Source: Nostoc sp. CHAB 5715
GTDB taxonomy: Bacteria; Cyanobacteriota; Cyanobacteriia; Cyanobacteriales; Nostocaceae
DNA length: 6,846 bases
Assembly (NCBI RefSeq): GCF_020829685.1
Contig: NZ_JAIVFR010000348.1
Location: forward strand, 1 to 6,846
Direction of reading: 5' to 3'
Position numbers and translations under genes: made by a program. Of the stretch, positions 1 to 5,921 are shown piece by piece; position 1 is the stretch's first letter; each line of letters starts with the position of its first letter. The notes beneath the pieces were generated by a model. It saw nothing but the letters and a program-made list of their open reading frames with translations. It made no database searches and was not told the DNA's origin.

Positions 1-1
1 C

Positions 2-280
2 AAAGCTAGGGGATGTCTTGTATCAGGTACTCCGAAAGAACAGCAATTATATGTTGTCAGAGAATTTTTATTGAAGAAAGGAAGTAACCCTCAACCTACA
101 GATGTAAAAATAGAAGTTGTATCGAAACAAGAAAAAGAGAAGATATTACGAAATGCAGTTGCAAATGCAGAAGTAGAAAATGCAACTCTTACAAATTTTG
201 GCGTATCCTCAAATGGGCTAATTCCGAATGGTAAAGCTTGCAAGACGATTGACGAGTGGAAGAACGAACAAATTAGATAA
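2..280 (+). CDS. 3' end of an unrecognised gene (partial, 92 codons)
   Basis: The frame is open from the left edge of the window to a TAA at 278-280, so this is most likely the C-terminal part of a longer protein. A TTG at 71 could serve as a start, but the frame already codes plausibly upstream of it (residues LYVVREFLLKKG straddle it) and no clear ribosome binding site precedes it. The visible part is hydrophilic and lysine- and glutamate-rich in the middle (about residues 35-60, probably helical), followed by an Asn/Gly-rich stretch and a charged C-terminus (DEWKNEQ). There is no membrane segment or motif I recognise, so no function is assigned. The stop codon lies one base before a small mobile element, so the natural C-terminus may have been altered by that insertion. 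Confidence covers its being coding, not its identity. Confidence 0.55.
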   Translation, partial: KARGCLVSGTPKEQQLYVVREFLLKKGSNPQPTDVKIEVVSKQEKEKILRNAVANAEVENATLTNFGVSSNGLIPNGKACKTIDEWKNEQIR

Positions 281-281
281 G

Positions 282-495
282 TAGGGCTTGCTTAATAAAA
301 GTGTAAGGTAGTCCAGATAAGGAATTCAAGCCTTTTTACACCAAGCAAGTGCAAGACCATGACATCTAGAGTCTCAAAACCCTTGCACAATCGTTAGTGA
401 TCGCTGGGTAAATTTGAAAACTGAGCGACGAAACAACTAGTTTGCAAGCTGTGCGGCTTCTAGATTTCTTTTAGAGACTTATTCAGCAAGCCCTA
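282..495. mobile_element. Transposase-less IS remnant or MITE, 214 bp, TA-flanked
   Basis: The ends are inverted repeats: TAGGGCTTGCTTAATAA at 282-298 matches the complement of 479-495 in 16 of 17 positions. The outermost TA at each end can be read as a duplicated TA target, with the element proper beginning GGGCTTGC. A TA duplication is characteristic of the IS630/Tc1-mariner group, but the family is not certain. No open reading frame is long enough for a transposase, so this is either a MITE or an internally deleted insertion sequence. It lies between the partial gene and the end of the relaxase gene. Confidence 0.6.
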
Positions 496-499
496 AACT

Positions 500-546
500 A
501 CCGAGGGTGAATTGGAGCAGAACTTCTTAAAGCTCCATCCCCCGGT
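500..546. terminator. Possible hairpin terminator overlapping the relaxase stop
   Basis: An outer stem pairs ACCGAGGG (500-507) with CCCCCGGT (539-546) with one mismatch. An inner stem pairs TGGAGC (513-518) with GCTCCA (532-537). On the plus strand a short T-run (546-549) follows, so it could end plus-strand transcription arriving from the left. On the minus strand it covers the last codons and stop of the relaxase gene and is not followed by a T-run. The T-run is short, so the call is tentative. Confidence 0.3.
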
Positions 547-2311
547 TTTCATCCCGTTGTTGGGAGTGATGCTGCTGCAATTGGCGTGAGAAATTCACCA
601 GTTCCTCATTCCAATCTCTAGATGAACACTTGTTCCTTCGAGCCTGTGGCAGTACACCCGCTACAGCCCATGCAGCTGCATTATCAGATTCATCAGGAGC
701 AAAGGCTACTTGTACAGTAGGAATATGCTGCAATTGCTCTACTGGTAAACTTTTGGGGTCATCCACTGCCAGAAAGAGCGTTCTATTTGATGGCACGTCA
801 CCTCTGACTTGATACTCCAGCATTGCAAAAGATATGGCATCGATGGGCGACTTACACAGGACTACTTTCTCTGGGGAATCAGTAGGCTGTCCACCCAAGT
901 GAAAGTAAAACCAGCTCTCACGCCGCTTGCTTCCTTTCTCGTAACCTTTGAAAGTGTTGTTTTCTCCCCCGAAGTTCAGATCAGCCCAAGCCGCCGCTCC
1001 GACTTCTCTCCGTGTCGGGAGCAGGAACGCACCTAGTGCCTGGGGTAGTGAGCCAAGATTCCGCATGACGAACACAGTGTTTTGCTGGTCATCAGCGTAA
1101 ACTAACCCCCGGTTGTGCAGAACTTCCACAAAGTTTTCAGGTATCCCCCGTTTCTGTGTTAAGTAGTTGTGAACTGCTGTCCACTTACTTTTATCCTCAA
1201 CTGGTAGTGTAAATTTTGGCGGTGGCTCTCTTTTGATAATTTCAGTAGCTTGTTTTCGAGCCTGGGCTAAAGCAGCTCTTTCTGCCCCAGCTTCCCCAAA
1301 ACGCTCACTTAGCCACGAGATCGCCTGACGCAGATTACACTCATTAACGTGCATTACCAAGTCAATTGCACCATCTCCCCCCAATAGAGAACCAGGAGCG
1401 AGATCGCTGAATTTCGACTGATTTATATTAATGATGTGATTTTGACCACGCCATCTGTCTTGCTCATGGTCTAACCCCAACTCCCAAGCTACATCCTCTA
1501 AGGCTAAGTCGCGTAATTGCTCTGTCTGTTGCCGCCACAACTGATTCTGTTGCTCTAATTGCTGAATCCGTTTTTGCAACAGTTCATTTTCAACCGATAG
1601 AGCTTTAGCTGTAGCTTCTATCTCTTCAAAGCGCCGCATCGCCCTATCCCGGTCGGCGGCTTTTGCCTTCAATTGCTCTGGGTTCAGGTCTGATACTTCT
1701 AAATCTCGCCCCGATTCCACTATGCTGTAAAAATCCTTGATGTCCTGGTGCTGCGCTCTACTTCCCTTGATCCCACGCTCTAGTCCAATCAGCCGCATCG
1801 TGTCATAGTACGAATCTTGGAAAGAGTGAATTTTCTGCCGTCCATCAAAAAAATGATTACACCGTAATTGTCCTTGATCATCCAAAGGGACAAAGTAAGC
1901 ATGGATATGCGGGGTGGTTTCATCTAGGTGCAACTCTGCCCGAACTATCCGCTCTCCGTATTCATCTACTAACCACTGATGAGTCGCTTCTAGCCAATCA
2001 TCCAGTTTTTGAGGTTCATAATAACCTGCTCTGGTTGGGCAATCTGGGCGGAAATAACTAGGTGAAGCACTCAACAGAAATTCTACACAGTACACCCCAT
2101 CTGTGCGAATCTTTCGTTTCTGCTCATATTCGGCTATCTTAGCCAAAACCAAATCTTCCAGTCGTTCCTCTGGGTTATTGCTACCAATGAATCTGATATT
2201 TTCTTGGTTGGGGTCAGCGTTGGGGGTTTCTCGCTCGCGGCTGGTGTGAGATGCACTCCCCGCTATCTTACTTCGCTTTAATTTTTTTAGTCGCGCGATC
2301 GCGTATGCCAT
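527..2311 (-). CDS. MobV-family relaxase fused to primase-like/DUF3991/Toprim-like C-terminus
   Basis: This 594-aa protein should nick an origin of transfer and start conjugative mobilization of the DNA that carries it. The N-terminal 200 residues are a MobV/Pre relaxase: HLDETTPHIH at 128-137 is the His-rich metal-binding motif, and His22 in SHTSRE sits where MobM of pMV158 has its catalytic histidine. Residues 205-270 are a Gln/Glu-rich probable coiled coil. Residues 273-339 resemble the DnaG CHC2-type domain (GGDGAIDLVMHV at 311-322) but lack the zinc cysteines. About 376-440 looks like DUF3991 and 480-575 like Toprim_2 (SPIDAIS, then SRDWNEEL). The Toprim glutamate appears to be Lys487, and the usual FDND motif reads FAPD, so the tail may be catalytically dead. 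The ATG at 2311 follows AGGAG (2316-2320) with a 4-nt gap. Upstream lie inverted repeats and an 11-bp repeat array. It is intact and much longer than a minimal relaxase domain. Confidence 0.9.
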   Translation of the reverse strand: MAYAIARLKKLKRSKIAGSASHTSRERETPNADPNQENIRFIGSNNPEERLEDLVLAKIAEYEQKRKIRTDGVYCVEFLLSASPSYFRPDCPTRAGYYEPQKLDDWLEATHQWLVDEYGERIVRAELHLDETTPHIHAYFVPLDDQGQLRCNHFFDGRQKIHSFQDSYYDTMRLIGLERGIKGSRAQHQDIKDFYSIVESGRDLEVSDLNPEQLKAKAADRDRAMRRFEEIEATAKALSVENELLQKRIQQLEQQNQLWRQQTEQLRDLALEDVAWELGLDHEQDRWRGQNHIININQSKFSDLAPGSLLGGDGAIDLVMHVNECNLRQAISWLSERFGEAGAERAALAQARKQATEIIKREPPPKFTLPVEDKSKWTAVHNYLTQKRGIPENFVEVLHNRGLVYADDQQNTVFVMRNLGSLPQALGAFLLPTRREVGAAAWADLNFGGENNTFKGYEKGSKRRESWFYFHLGGQPTDSPEKVVLCKSPIDAISFAMLEYQVRGDVPSNRTLFLAVDDPKSLPVEQLQHIPTVQVAFAPDESDNAAAWAVAGVLPQARRNKCSSRDWNEELVNFSRQLQQHHSQQRDENRGMEL

Positions 2312-2372
2312 TTTACTCCTGACCCTGTTAAAATTATTTCTTACTCAAAATTTTCATTTTTTCGCCTCAAAC

Positions 2373-2406
2373 GCCATGCAAAAATGGCTCAAATCTAACT
2401 TAGCCA
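2373..2406. repeat. Overlapping short inverted repeats upstream of the relaxase
   Basis: GCCAT (2373-2377) pairs with ATGGC (2384-2388) around a 6-nt loop. Alternatively TGGCT (2385-2389) pairs with AGCCA (2402-2406). The two hairpins exclude each other. MobV relaxases usually have their nic site within small inverted repeats just upstream of the mob gene, so this is a candidate position for oriT. The stems are only 5 bp and could be chance. Confidence 0.3.
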
Positions 2407-2484
2407 AAATAAGCGTAATGGGTACGGTTATTTTATTATTTCATCGAAGAATTGTTGCTTACAAAAAATAGCTATTCCCTGCGA

Positions 2485-2616
2485 CAGTCGTAGAGTAGTT
2501 CGAGAACAGTCGTAGACTAGTCGTAGAGAATTTAGTAATTGCTATTTTTGATTCCCGAAACCAGTCCTAGAGCAGTCGCAGAGCAGTTACAGACTAGTCG
2601 TAGAACAGTCCAAGAG
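2485..2616. repeat. Iteron-like array: nine 11-bp direct repeats (4 + 33 bp + 5)
   Basis: Units start at 2485, 2496, 2507 and 2518, then after 33 bp (2529-2561) at 2562, 2573, 2584, 2595 and 2606. The consensus is YAGTCGTAGAN. Positions AGT (2-4) and AGA (8-10) are the same in all nine units, while the three middle bases vary. The 33-bp gap is exactly three units, so all copies keep the same 11-bp phase, close to one helical turn. Such phased direct repeats are typical of protein-binding arrays such as plasmid replication iterons, transfer-origin accessory sites or partition sites. It lies 174 bp upstream of the relaxase start. The repeat structure is certain; the role is inferred. Confidence 0.85.
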
Positions 2617-3182
2617 TTATTGTGATTTTCTATACAATTTTGCAATTTAAAGCCCACTAAATACATAGACTTAGCGGTGATTGTGATTGAGTTTGTAAAG
2701 GAAAAGAAAAAGGAAAAGAAATCGGTTAGACTTTAATTCAGTTCTGCATTTTGATTCTGCAAAGTGATATTGCTTTTATATTTTTTGTCTATCTTTGTAC
2801 ATAAATTAACCTCTACTAAAGAGGTAAATATATTTTATATCATTAATTGTTAGTAATTTGGTGCAATTTTAAATATAGGTTTTATATGAGCGACAAAATT
2901 TAAGTTAAATAGTGATAATAAGCAGAAATCCTCTACTATTGCCTATCAAGTACTTGATTTGAAAATATTATTTAAAGAATCAACTGCATAATCAATTTTT
3001 GAGCAACTTTCCTTCAACATTAATTCTATCTAAGTACAACATTTCATTAATTCTCTGCGTACCTTTGCGTTTACCTAGCGCCCCTCTGCGTTTAAATTTC
3101 AACCCTCAATTCGCCACGATTTTACGCAAAGCTGTACTAAGCTTTTAACAGAAGGCAGAAGGGAGAGAAGAGAGTTAAAGTA
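2617..3182. other. AT-rich non-coding stretch between repeat array and potC
   Basis: I see no convincing gene here. The first 350 bases are very AT-rich, with a purine run at 2698-2721 built from repeated AAAGGAAAAG-like words. Next to the iteron-like array, this AT-rich DNA could be an easily melted region, but that is inference. The last 130 bases hold a GCGTTT-type repeat and a second purine-rich tract (3150-3176). The region may also contain the potC promoter, which I could not place. Confidence 0.5.
3053..3131. repeat. Dispersed CTCTGCGT/CTTTGCGT-type intergenic repeat
   Basis: CTCTGCGT (3053-3060), CTTTGCGT (3063-3070) and CTCTGCGTTTAAA (3084-3096) are near-copies in the same direction. 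ACGCAAAG (3124-3131) is the exact complement of CTTTGCGT, giving an 8-bp inverted pair across the region. This resembles the small interspersed repeats common between genes in Nostoc-like genomes. Confidence 0.5.
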
Positions 3183-3242
3183 TTGACTTATTACATTAAG
3201 TATGATATTTTATATTACTATCTAAAAAAATCAAATATAAAC

Positions 3243-4046
3243 GTGAATATCTCTCCATCCCTCAAAAAACCGCGTGTCTCATGGCAGGCGGTTTTCTCAC
3301 TGCTGATGTTTGTGTTCATGTACCTGCCCATACTGGTACTTAGCTTTTATAGCTTCAATCAGTCACCTTACAGTGCAGGTTGGCAAGGATTCACTCTCGA
3401 TTGGTATAGCAAGTTGTTCGGTGACGATCGCATTTTATCAGCTTTGCAAAATAGTTTAATAGTTGCTGGCTTTGCAGTTGGGATTTCAGCAGTACTAGGA
3501 ACCTTAATGGCGGTTGGGTTAGCGCGTTACCAATTTCCTGGTAAAAAATTGTATCAGGGTGTTGCTTACCTACCATTGATTATTCCCGATATTGCGATCG
3601 CAGTGGCTACCCTAGTATGTCTAGCAGCCTTTGCAATCCCTTTGAGTTTGTGGACGATAGTTGCAGCCCATATCGTGTTTTGTCTCGCCTACGTCGGACT
3701 TGTGGTTGCTTCCCGACTTACCAATTTAGATCCTCACTTAGAAGAAGCAGCACTAGATTTAGGTGCAACACCAACACAAGCTTTCATCAAAGTATTATTA
3801 CCTCAATTAATGCCTGGTATTATAGCTGGTTGTCTCTTGGCCTTTGTTCTGAGCTTAGATGACTTTCTCATTGCCAGTTTTACTGCTGGTAGCGGTTATA
3901 ACACCCTACCAATGGAAATTTTTAGCCGCATTAGAACAGGAGTCAAGCCTGATATTAACGCGCTGAGTGTCATGTTGATTACAGTATCTGCGATCGCTGC
4001 TCTTGTAGCTGAATTAATTCGCATTTATGGAGAGAATAAAAATTAA
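3243..4046 (+). CDS. potC: Spermidine/putrescine ABC transporter permease PotC
   Basis: This is the second inner-membrane permease of the PotABCD polyamine importer; it would pair with PotB and be driven by the PotA ATPase, with PotD as binding protein. From the GTG start it has 267 residues, close to E. coli PotC (264). Six membrane segments fall near residues 15-38, 71-93, 104-128, 132-158, 192-214 and 237-260. The EAA loop that docks the ATPase is present (EAA at 168-170, Gly174, then a VLLPQLMP segment). SFNQS, GFTLDWYSKL and LSLDDF agree with the family along its length. An in-frame TTG at 3183 would add 20 residues; that extension is Tyr/Lys-rich, unlike PotC, and looks like translated AT-rich DNA, although a weak GAGAG lies before it. 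Neither start has a strong ribosome binding site. potA, potB and potD are not in the window. Confidence 0.92.
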   Translation: MNISPSLKKPRVSWQAVFSLLMFVFMYLPILVLSFYSFNQSPYSAGWQGFTLDWYSKLFGDDRILSALQNSLIVAGFAVGISAVLGTLMAVGLARYQFPGKKLYQGVAYLPLIIPDIAIAVATLVCLAAFAIPLSLWTIVAAHIVFCLAYVGLVVASRLTNLDPHLEEAALDLGATPTQAFIKVLLPQLMPGIIAGCLLAFVLSLDDFLIASFTAGSGYNTLPMEIFSRIRTGVKPDINALSVMLITVSAIAALVAELIRIYGENKN

Positions 4047-4154
4047 GTGTGATTTGGACTTCAGTTGTACCTAACGCTTGCTTTCTAATTCATTCCCCTA
4101 GATAGTTTCACACGTTATCGGTCTTAGCTTGAAATTAAATCAGAGTTACAGTAG

Positions 4155-4751
4155 ATGCTGATGGAATTGACTACAACTTTTCATGCTCTCAAAGAATGGG
4201 CAGTCGCCATAAATGCCTTGGAAAGTGGCAAAACAATTATGTTGCTCCGCAAAGGTGGTATCCATGAACGAAATGGACATTTCCAAGTTGCCCACAAGCA
4301 AATTTTGCTTTACCCTACTTATGAACATCAACAAGCTTTCATGCTGAAAGCTGAGTATGCCAATCATGTTTATCCAGTAACATCAGGTTGGCATCCAGAG
4401 AAAGTGCCCATCAGCAGTTGGGCTGAAATTACAGATATTTTGCCAGTTAGCGATGAGTCTATTGTCAACACATTGCTTCCCTTCCATATTTGGAACGAGC
4501 ATTTTATTAGCGATCGCCTCAAATGGAAGCCACGCCAGCCGCTTTATATTCTCCTCCTGCGGACATATAAACTACCCCAACAAGAAATTCCTTACCACCC
4601 TAAATACGGCGGTTGCAAGTCATGGATTGATTTAGATCAACCAATTCACTTGCAAGGAGCAAAACCAGTTTTATCTGACTTTGGATACACTCAACTAGTC
4701 AAGACAATTCGCCAGATTGTCGGCGATAAGTTGTATGCTCCCTCTTTCTGA
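4155..4751 (+). CDS. DUF1802 family protein, function unknown
   Basis: This 198-aa soluble protein matches the DUF1802 family, common in cyanobacteria and without a known function. Landmarks are ALKEWAVAI near residue 11, LLRKGGIHE at 30-38, HKQILLYPTYEHQ at 47-59, YILLLRTYKLP at 131-141 and YGGCKSWIDL at 151-160. It has no signal peptide or membrane segment. Two ATGs compete for the start, 4155 and 4161. Neither has a strong ribosome binding site, and the protein differs by only two residues. It follows potC on the same strand after 108 bases without a clear terminator, so read-through from potC is possible, but a functional link is not implied. A perfect HIP1 octamer lies inside the gene at 4510. 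The TGA stop is followed immediately by TAACCCAAG, which pairs with the left end of the downstream miniature element. Confidence 0.85.
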   Translation: MLMELTTTFHALKEWAVAINALESGKTIMLLRKGGIHERNGHFQVAHKQILLYPTYEHQQAFMLKAEYANHVYPVTSGWHPEKVPISSWAEITDILPVSDESIVNTLLPFHIWNEHFISDRLKWKPRQPLYILLLRTYKLPQQEIPYHPKYGGCKSWIDLDQPIHLQGAKPVLSDFGYTQLVKTIRQIVGDKLYAPSF

Positions 4752-4778
4752 TAACCCAAGTTACAGGTTGTGAAAAAG

Positions 4779-4913
4779 CAGGGGGGAGAGAGCAGGGAGC
4801 AAGGGAGAAAAACCAGCAAAAAAGCGGTTGTTGCTCAAAACGTTGGGAGACAAGGAGCAAAGGGGCTTTTACCCACAATTCGGCTTGGTTTGCACCTTTT
4901 CCCCTGCCCCCTG
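4779..4913. repeat. Purine-rich/pyrimidine-rich inverted pair downstream of DUF1802 gene
   Basis: A G/A-rich tract starting CAGGGGG (4779-4785) is matched by CCCCCTG (4907-4913) in a C/T-rich tract. The 7-bp perfect pair encloses about 120 bases with no gene. It may be a degenerate interspersed repeat; it is too widely spaced to be a normal terminator. Confidence 0.35.
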
Positions 4914-4971
4914 GCTCTTATCAAAAGTACTTTTTAAACCAATACGCTTGGGTTAAGCCAGAAAAATAACA

Positions 4972-4992
4972 ATTCAAAATTCAAAATTCAAA
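4972..4992. repeat. STRR heptamer array, ATTCAAA x3
   Basis: Three perfect tandem copies of ATTCAAA lie inside the left part of the 192-bp miniature element. Seven-base tandem repeats of this kind are a well-known feature of filamentous cyanobacterial intergenic DNA. Confidence 0.75.
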
Positions 4993-5007
4993 AATAAATT
5001 TGCGTAG

Positions 5008-5060
5008 GTTGGGTTGAGGAACGAAACCCAACATTTTCTTTCGGGCATTTGTTGGGTTTC
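5008..5060. repeat. Overlapping GTTGGGTT/AACCCAAC inverted repeats
   Basis: GTTGGGTT (5008-5015) pairs with AACCCAAC (5025-5032) around a 9-nt loop. GAAACCCAAC (5023-5032) pairs equally well with GTTGGGTTTC (5051-5060) around an 18-nt loop. The middle copy can therefore form either of two mutually exclusive hairpins. The whole lies inside the 192-bp miniature element and resembles a GGGTTGAGGAACGAAACCC repeat seen widely in Nostoc-type genomes. Confidence 0.65.
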
Positions 5061-5150
5061 ACTTCCCTACAGGACGCTGTGTTTTGACTTCGCTCAACAT
5101 AAATTCGCGTTCGTTCAACCCAAGCGTATTGCTTTTTAAACATCCTCTTA

Positions 5151-5178
5151 ATTACGAATTACGAATTACGAATTACGA
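5151..5178. repeat. STRR heptamer array, ATTACGA x4
   Basis: Four perfect tandem ATTACGA copies are followed by a partial ATT. The array ends 6 bases from the stop codon of the minus-strand oxidase gene and would be the first thing transcribed beyond it. Confidence 0.85.
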
Positions 5179-5184
5179 ATTGTT

Positions 5185-5865
5185 TTAACAAACCTTGATC
5201 TTGCTTTGTTTGCCCAATAAAAGCTTAAAGCCATCAAACATAATTGTGAAAGCTTGGTACACACGGTCAACGATCTCACAAATTTTTTTCTCTTCATCTT
5301 CAGAAAGATGAATACTATTTAAAAAATCTTGCATTTCCTGCTCAAAAATTTCGTGATTATTTTCAACATCTAAATGATGTATTGAGAAATACTTGAGGTT
5401 ACCAGAATAACCGACTCGTTTCACCAAGCTTGCAGTGTACTCAAAAAAGATGTGACCTGTAGACTCAAGACTCATTATCAGAGCAACTCTTTCAATATCA
5501 CTACTTGCTCGAAAAACCTCCGACATTATAGCATAGGTAGCATCGCGGGTGAAAATATAATCCTGGCTATATAGCAGTTTAAGATTAGGTTCTTCAACTT
5601 TCAACTGTTGAAGATCCCTTAAAAACCATTGCTCGTGCCCCATGTCCTCGACTAAATGATGGTGAACAACTTTACGGATTTCACTATCAGTCATTTGCAT
5701 TTCGTTTATTCGTAATACGTCCTGAAAAGACATAACCCAGAAACTCAAGTATTGAGCAAACAATTTTATACTTTCTAGAGAACTTTCTCTAGTAATTTGG
5801 TTGAAAAGTGGGTGTCTAGCTAGTTTAATTTGCTTTTGAATTATATAATTATCGACGGTTTTCAT
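5185..5865 (-). CDS. Haem-oxygenase-fold putative di-iron oxidase (CADD/TENA-like, probably DUF3865)
   Basis: This 226-aa all-helical soluble protein resembles the haem-oxygenase-like metal oxidase superfamily (CADD, UndA, BesC, TENA/THI-4 relatives), and within it the cyanobacterial DUF3865 type as I recall it. Visible candidate metal ligands are E73/D74 with H77 in HLVEDMGHE, E134 in LESTGH, and H164, E168 and H171 in HHLDVENNHE. The last three keep the H-x3-acid-x2-H spacing of CADD, with Glu in place of Asp. Members oxidise small molecules with O2, but the substrate here cannot be read from the sequence. The ATG at 5865 is preceded by AAGGA at a rather long 15-nt distance, and a possible promoter lies upstream. 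The gene is alone on its strand, with a heptamer array right after its stop. Another member of the fold, such as a TENA-type thiaminase, is less likely given the ligand pattern. Confidence 0.72.
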   Translation of the reverse strand: MKTVDNYIIQKQIKLARHPLFNQITRESSLESIKLFAQYLSFWVMSFQDVLRINEMQMTDSEIRKVVHHHLVEDMGHEQWFLRDLQQLKVEEPNLKLLYSQDYIFTRDATYAIMSEVFRASSDIERVALIMSLESTGHIFFEYTASLVKRVGYSGNLKYFSIHHLDVENNHEIFEQEMQDFLNSIHLSEDEEKKICEIVDRVYQAFTIMFDGFKLLLGKQSKIKVC

Positions 5866-5892
5866 ATTAAATCCAATATTTCCTTAAAGAAT

Positions 5893-5921
5893 ATACTAGC
5901 GATCGTCAATACCTTCGCCAA
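5893..5921 (-). promoter_or_regulatory. Predicted promoter of the di-iron oxidase gene
   Basis: Read on the minus strand, TTGGCG (5916-5921) and TAGTAT (5893-5898) form a -35/-10 pair with a 17-base spacer, ending 27 bases before the ATG. A HIP1-like GCGATCG lies in the spacer. The call rests on consensus matching only. Confidence 0.35.

Larger units (their letters stand above)
4930..5141. mobile_element. Miniature element (MITE), 192 bp, with 15-bp TIRs and 10-bp target duplication
   Basis: CAATACGCTTGGGTT at 4940-4954 and its exact complement at 5117-5131 form perfect 15-bp terminal inverted repeats. The element is flanked directly on both sides by the same ten bases, CTTTTTAAAC (4930-4939 and 5132-5141), a textbook target-site duplication. 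The interior has no open reading frame that could be a transposase. It holds a heptamer repeat and several GTTGGGTT/AACCCAAC inverted repeats. Duplications of this length occur in the IS4 and ISAs1 groups, so the mobilizing transposase may belong there. Movement must depend on an enzyme encoded elsewhere. Confidence 0.8.

Noticed and set aside
630..1036. Plus-strand open frames opposite the relaxase gene
   Set aside because: They lie wholly antisense to a well-supported relaxase, have no ribosome binding site and give low-complexity products.
2485..2616. The direct repeat array as a CRISPR
   Set aside because: Units are 11 bp and contiguous, with no unique spacers between them and no cas genes nearby.
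480..2616. The whole relaxase region as a complete integrated element with defined ends
   Set aside because: I found no matching direct or inverted repeats at both sides and no integrase, so boundaries cannot be supported.
3391..3862. Open frames inside potC in other frames or on the other strand
   Set aside because: They are shadows of the conserved permease gene, with no family similarity.
4047..4113. GTGTGA/TCACAC inverted pair after potC as a terminator
   Set aside because: It is only 6 bp with a loop of more than 50 bases and no T-run.
4146..4635. Open frames overlapping the DUF1802 gene
   Set aside because: The DUF1802 frame carries conserved family motifs throughout; the others do not.
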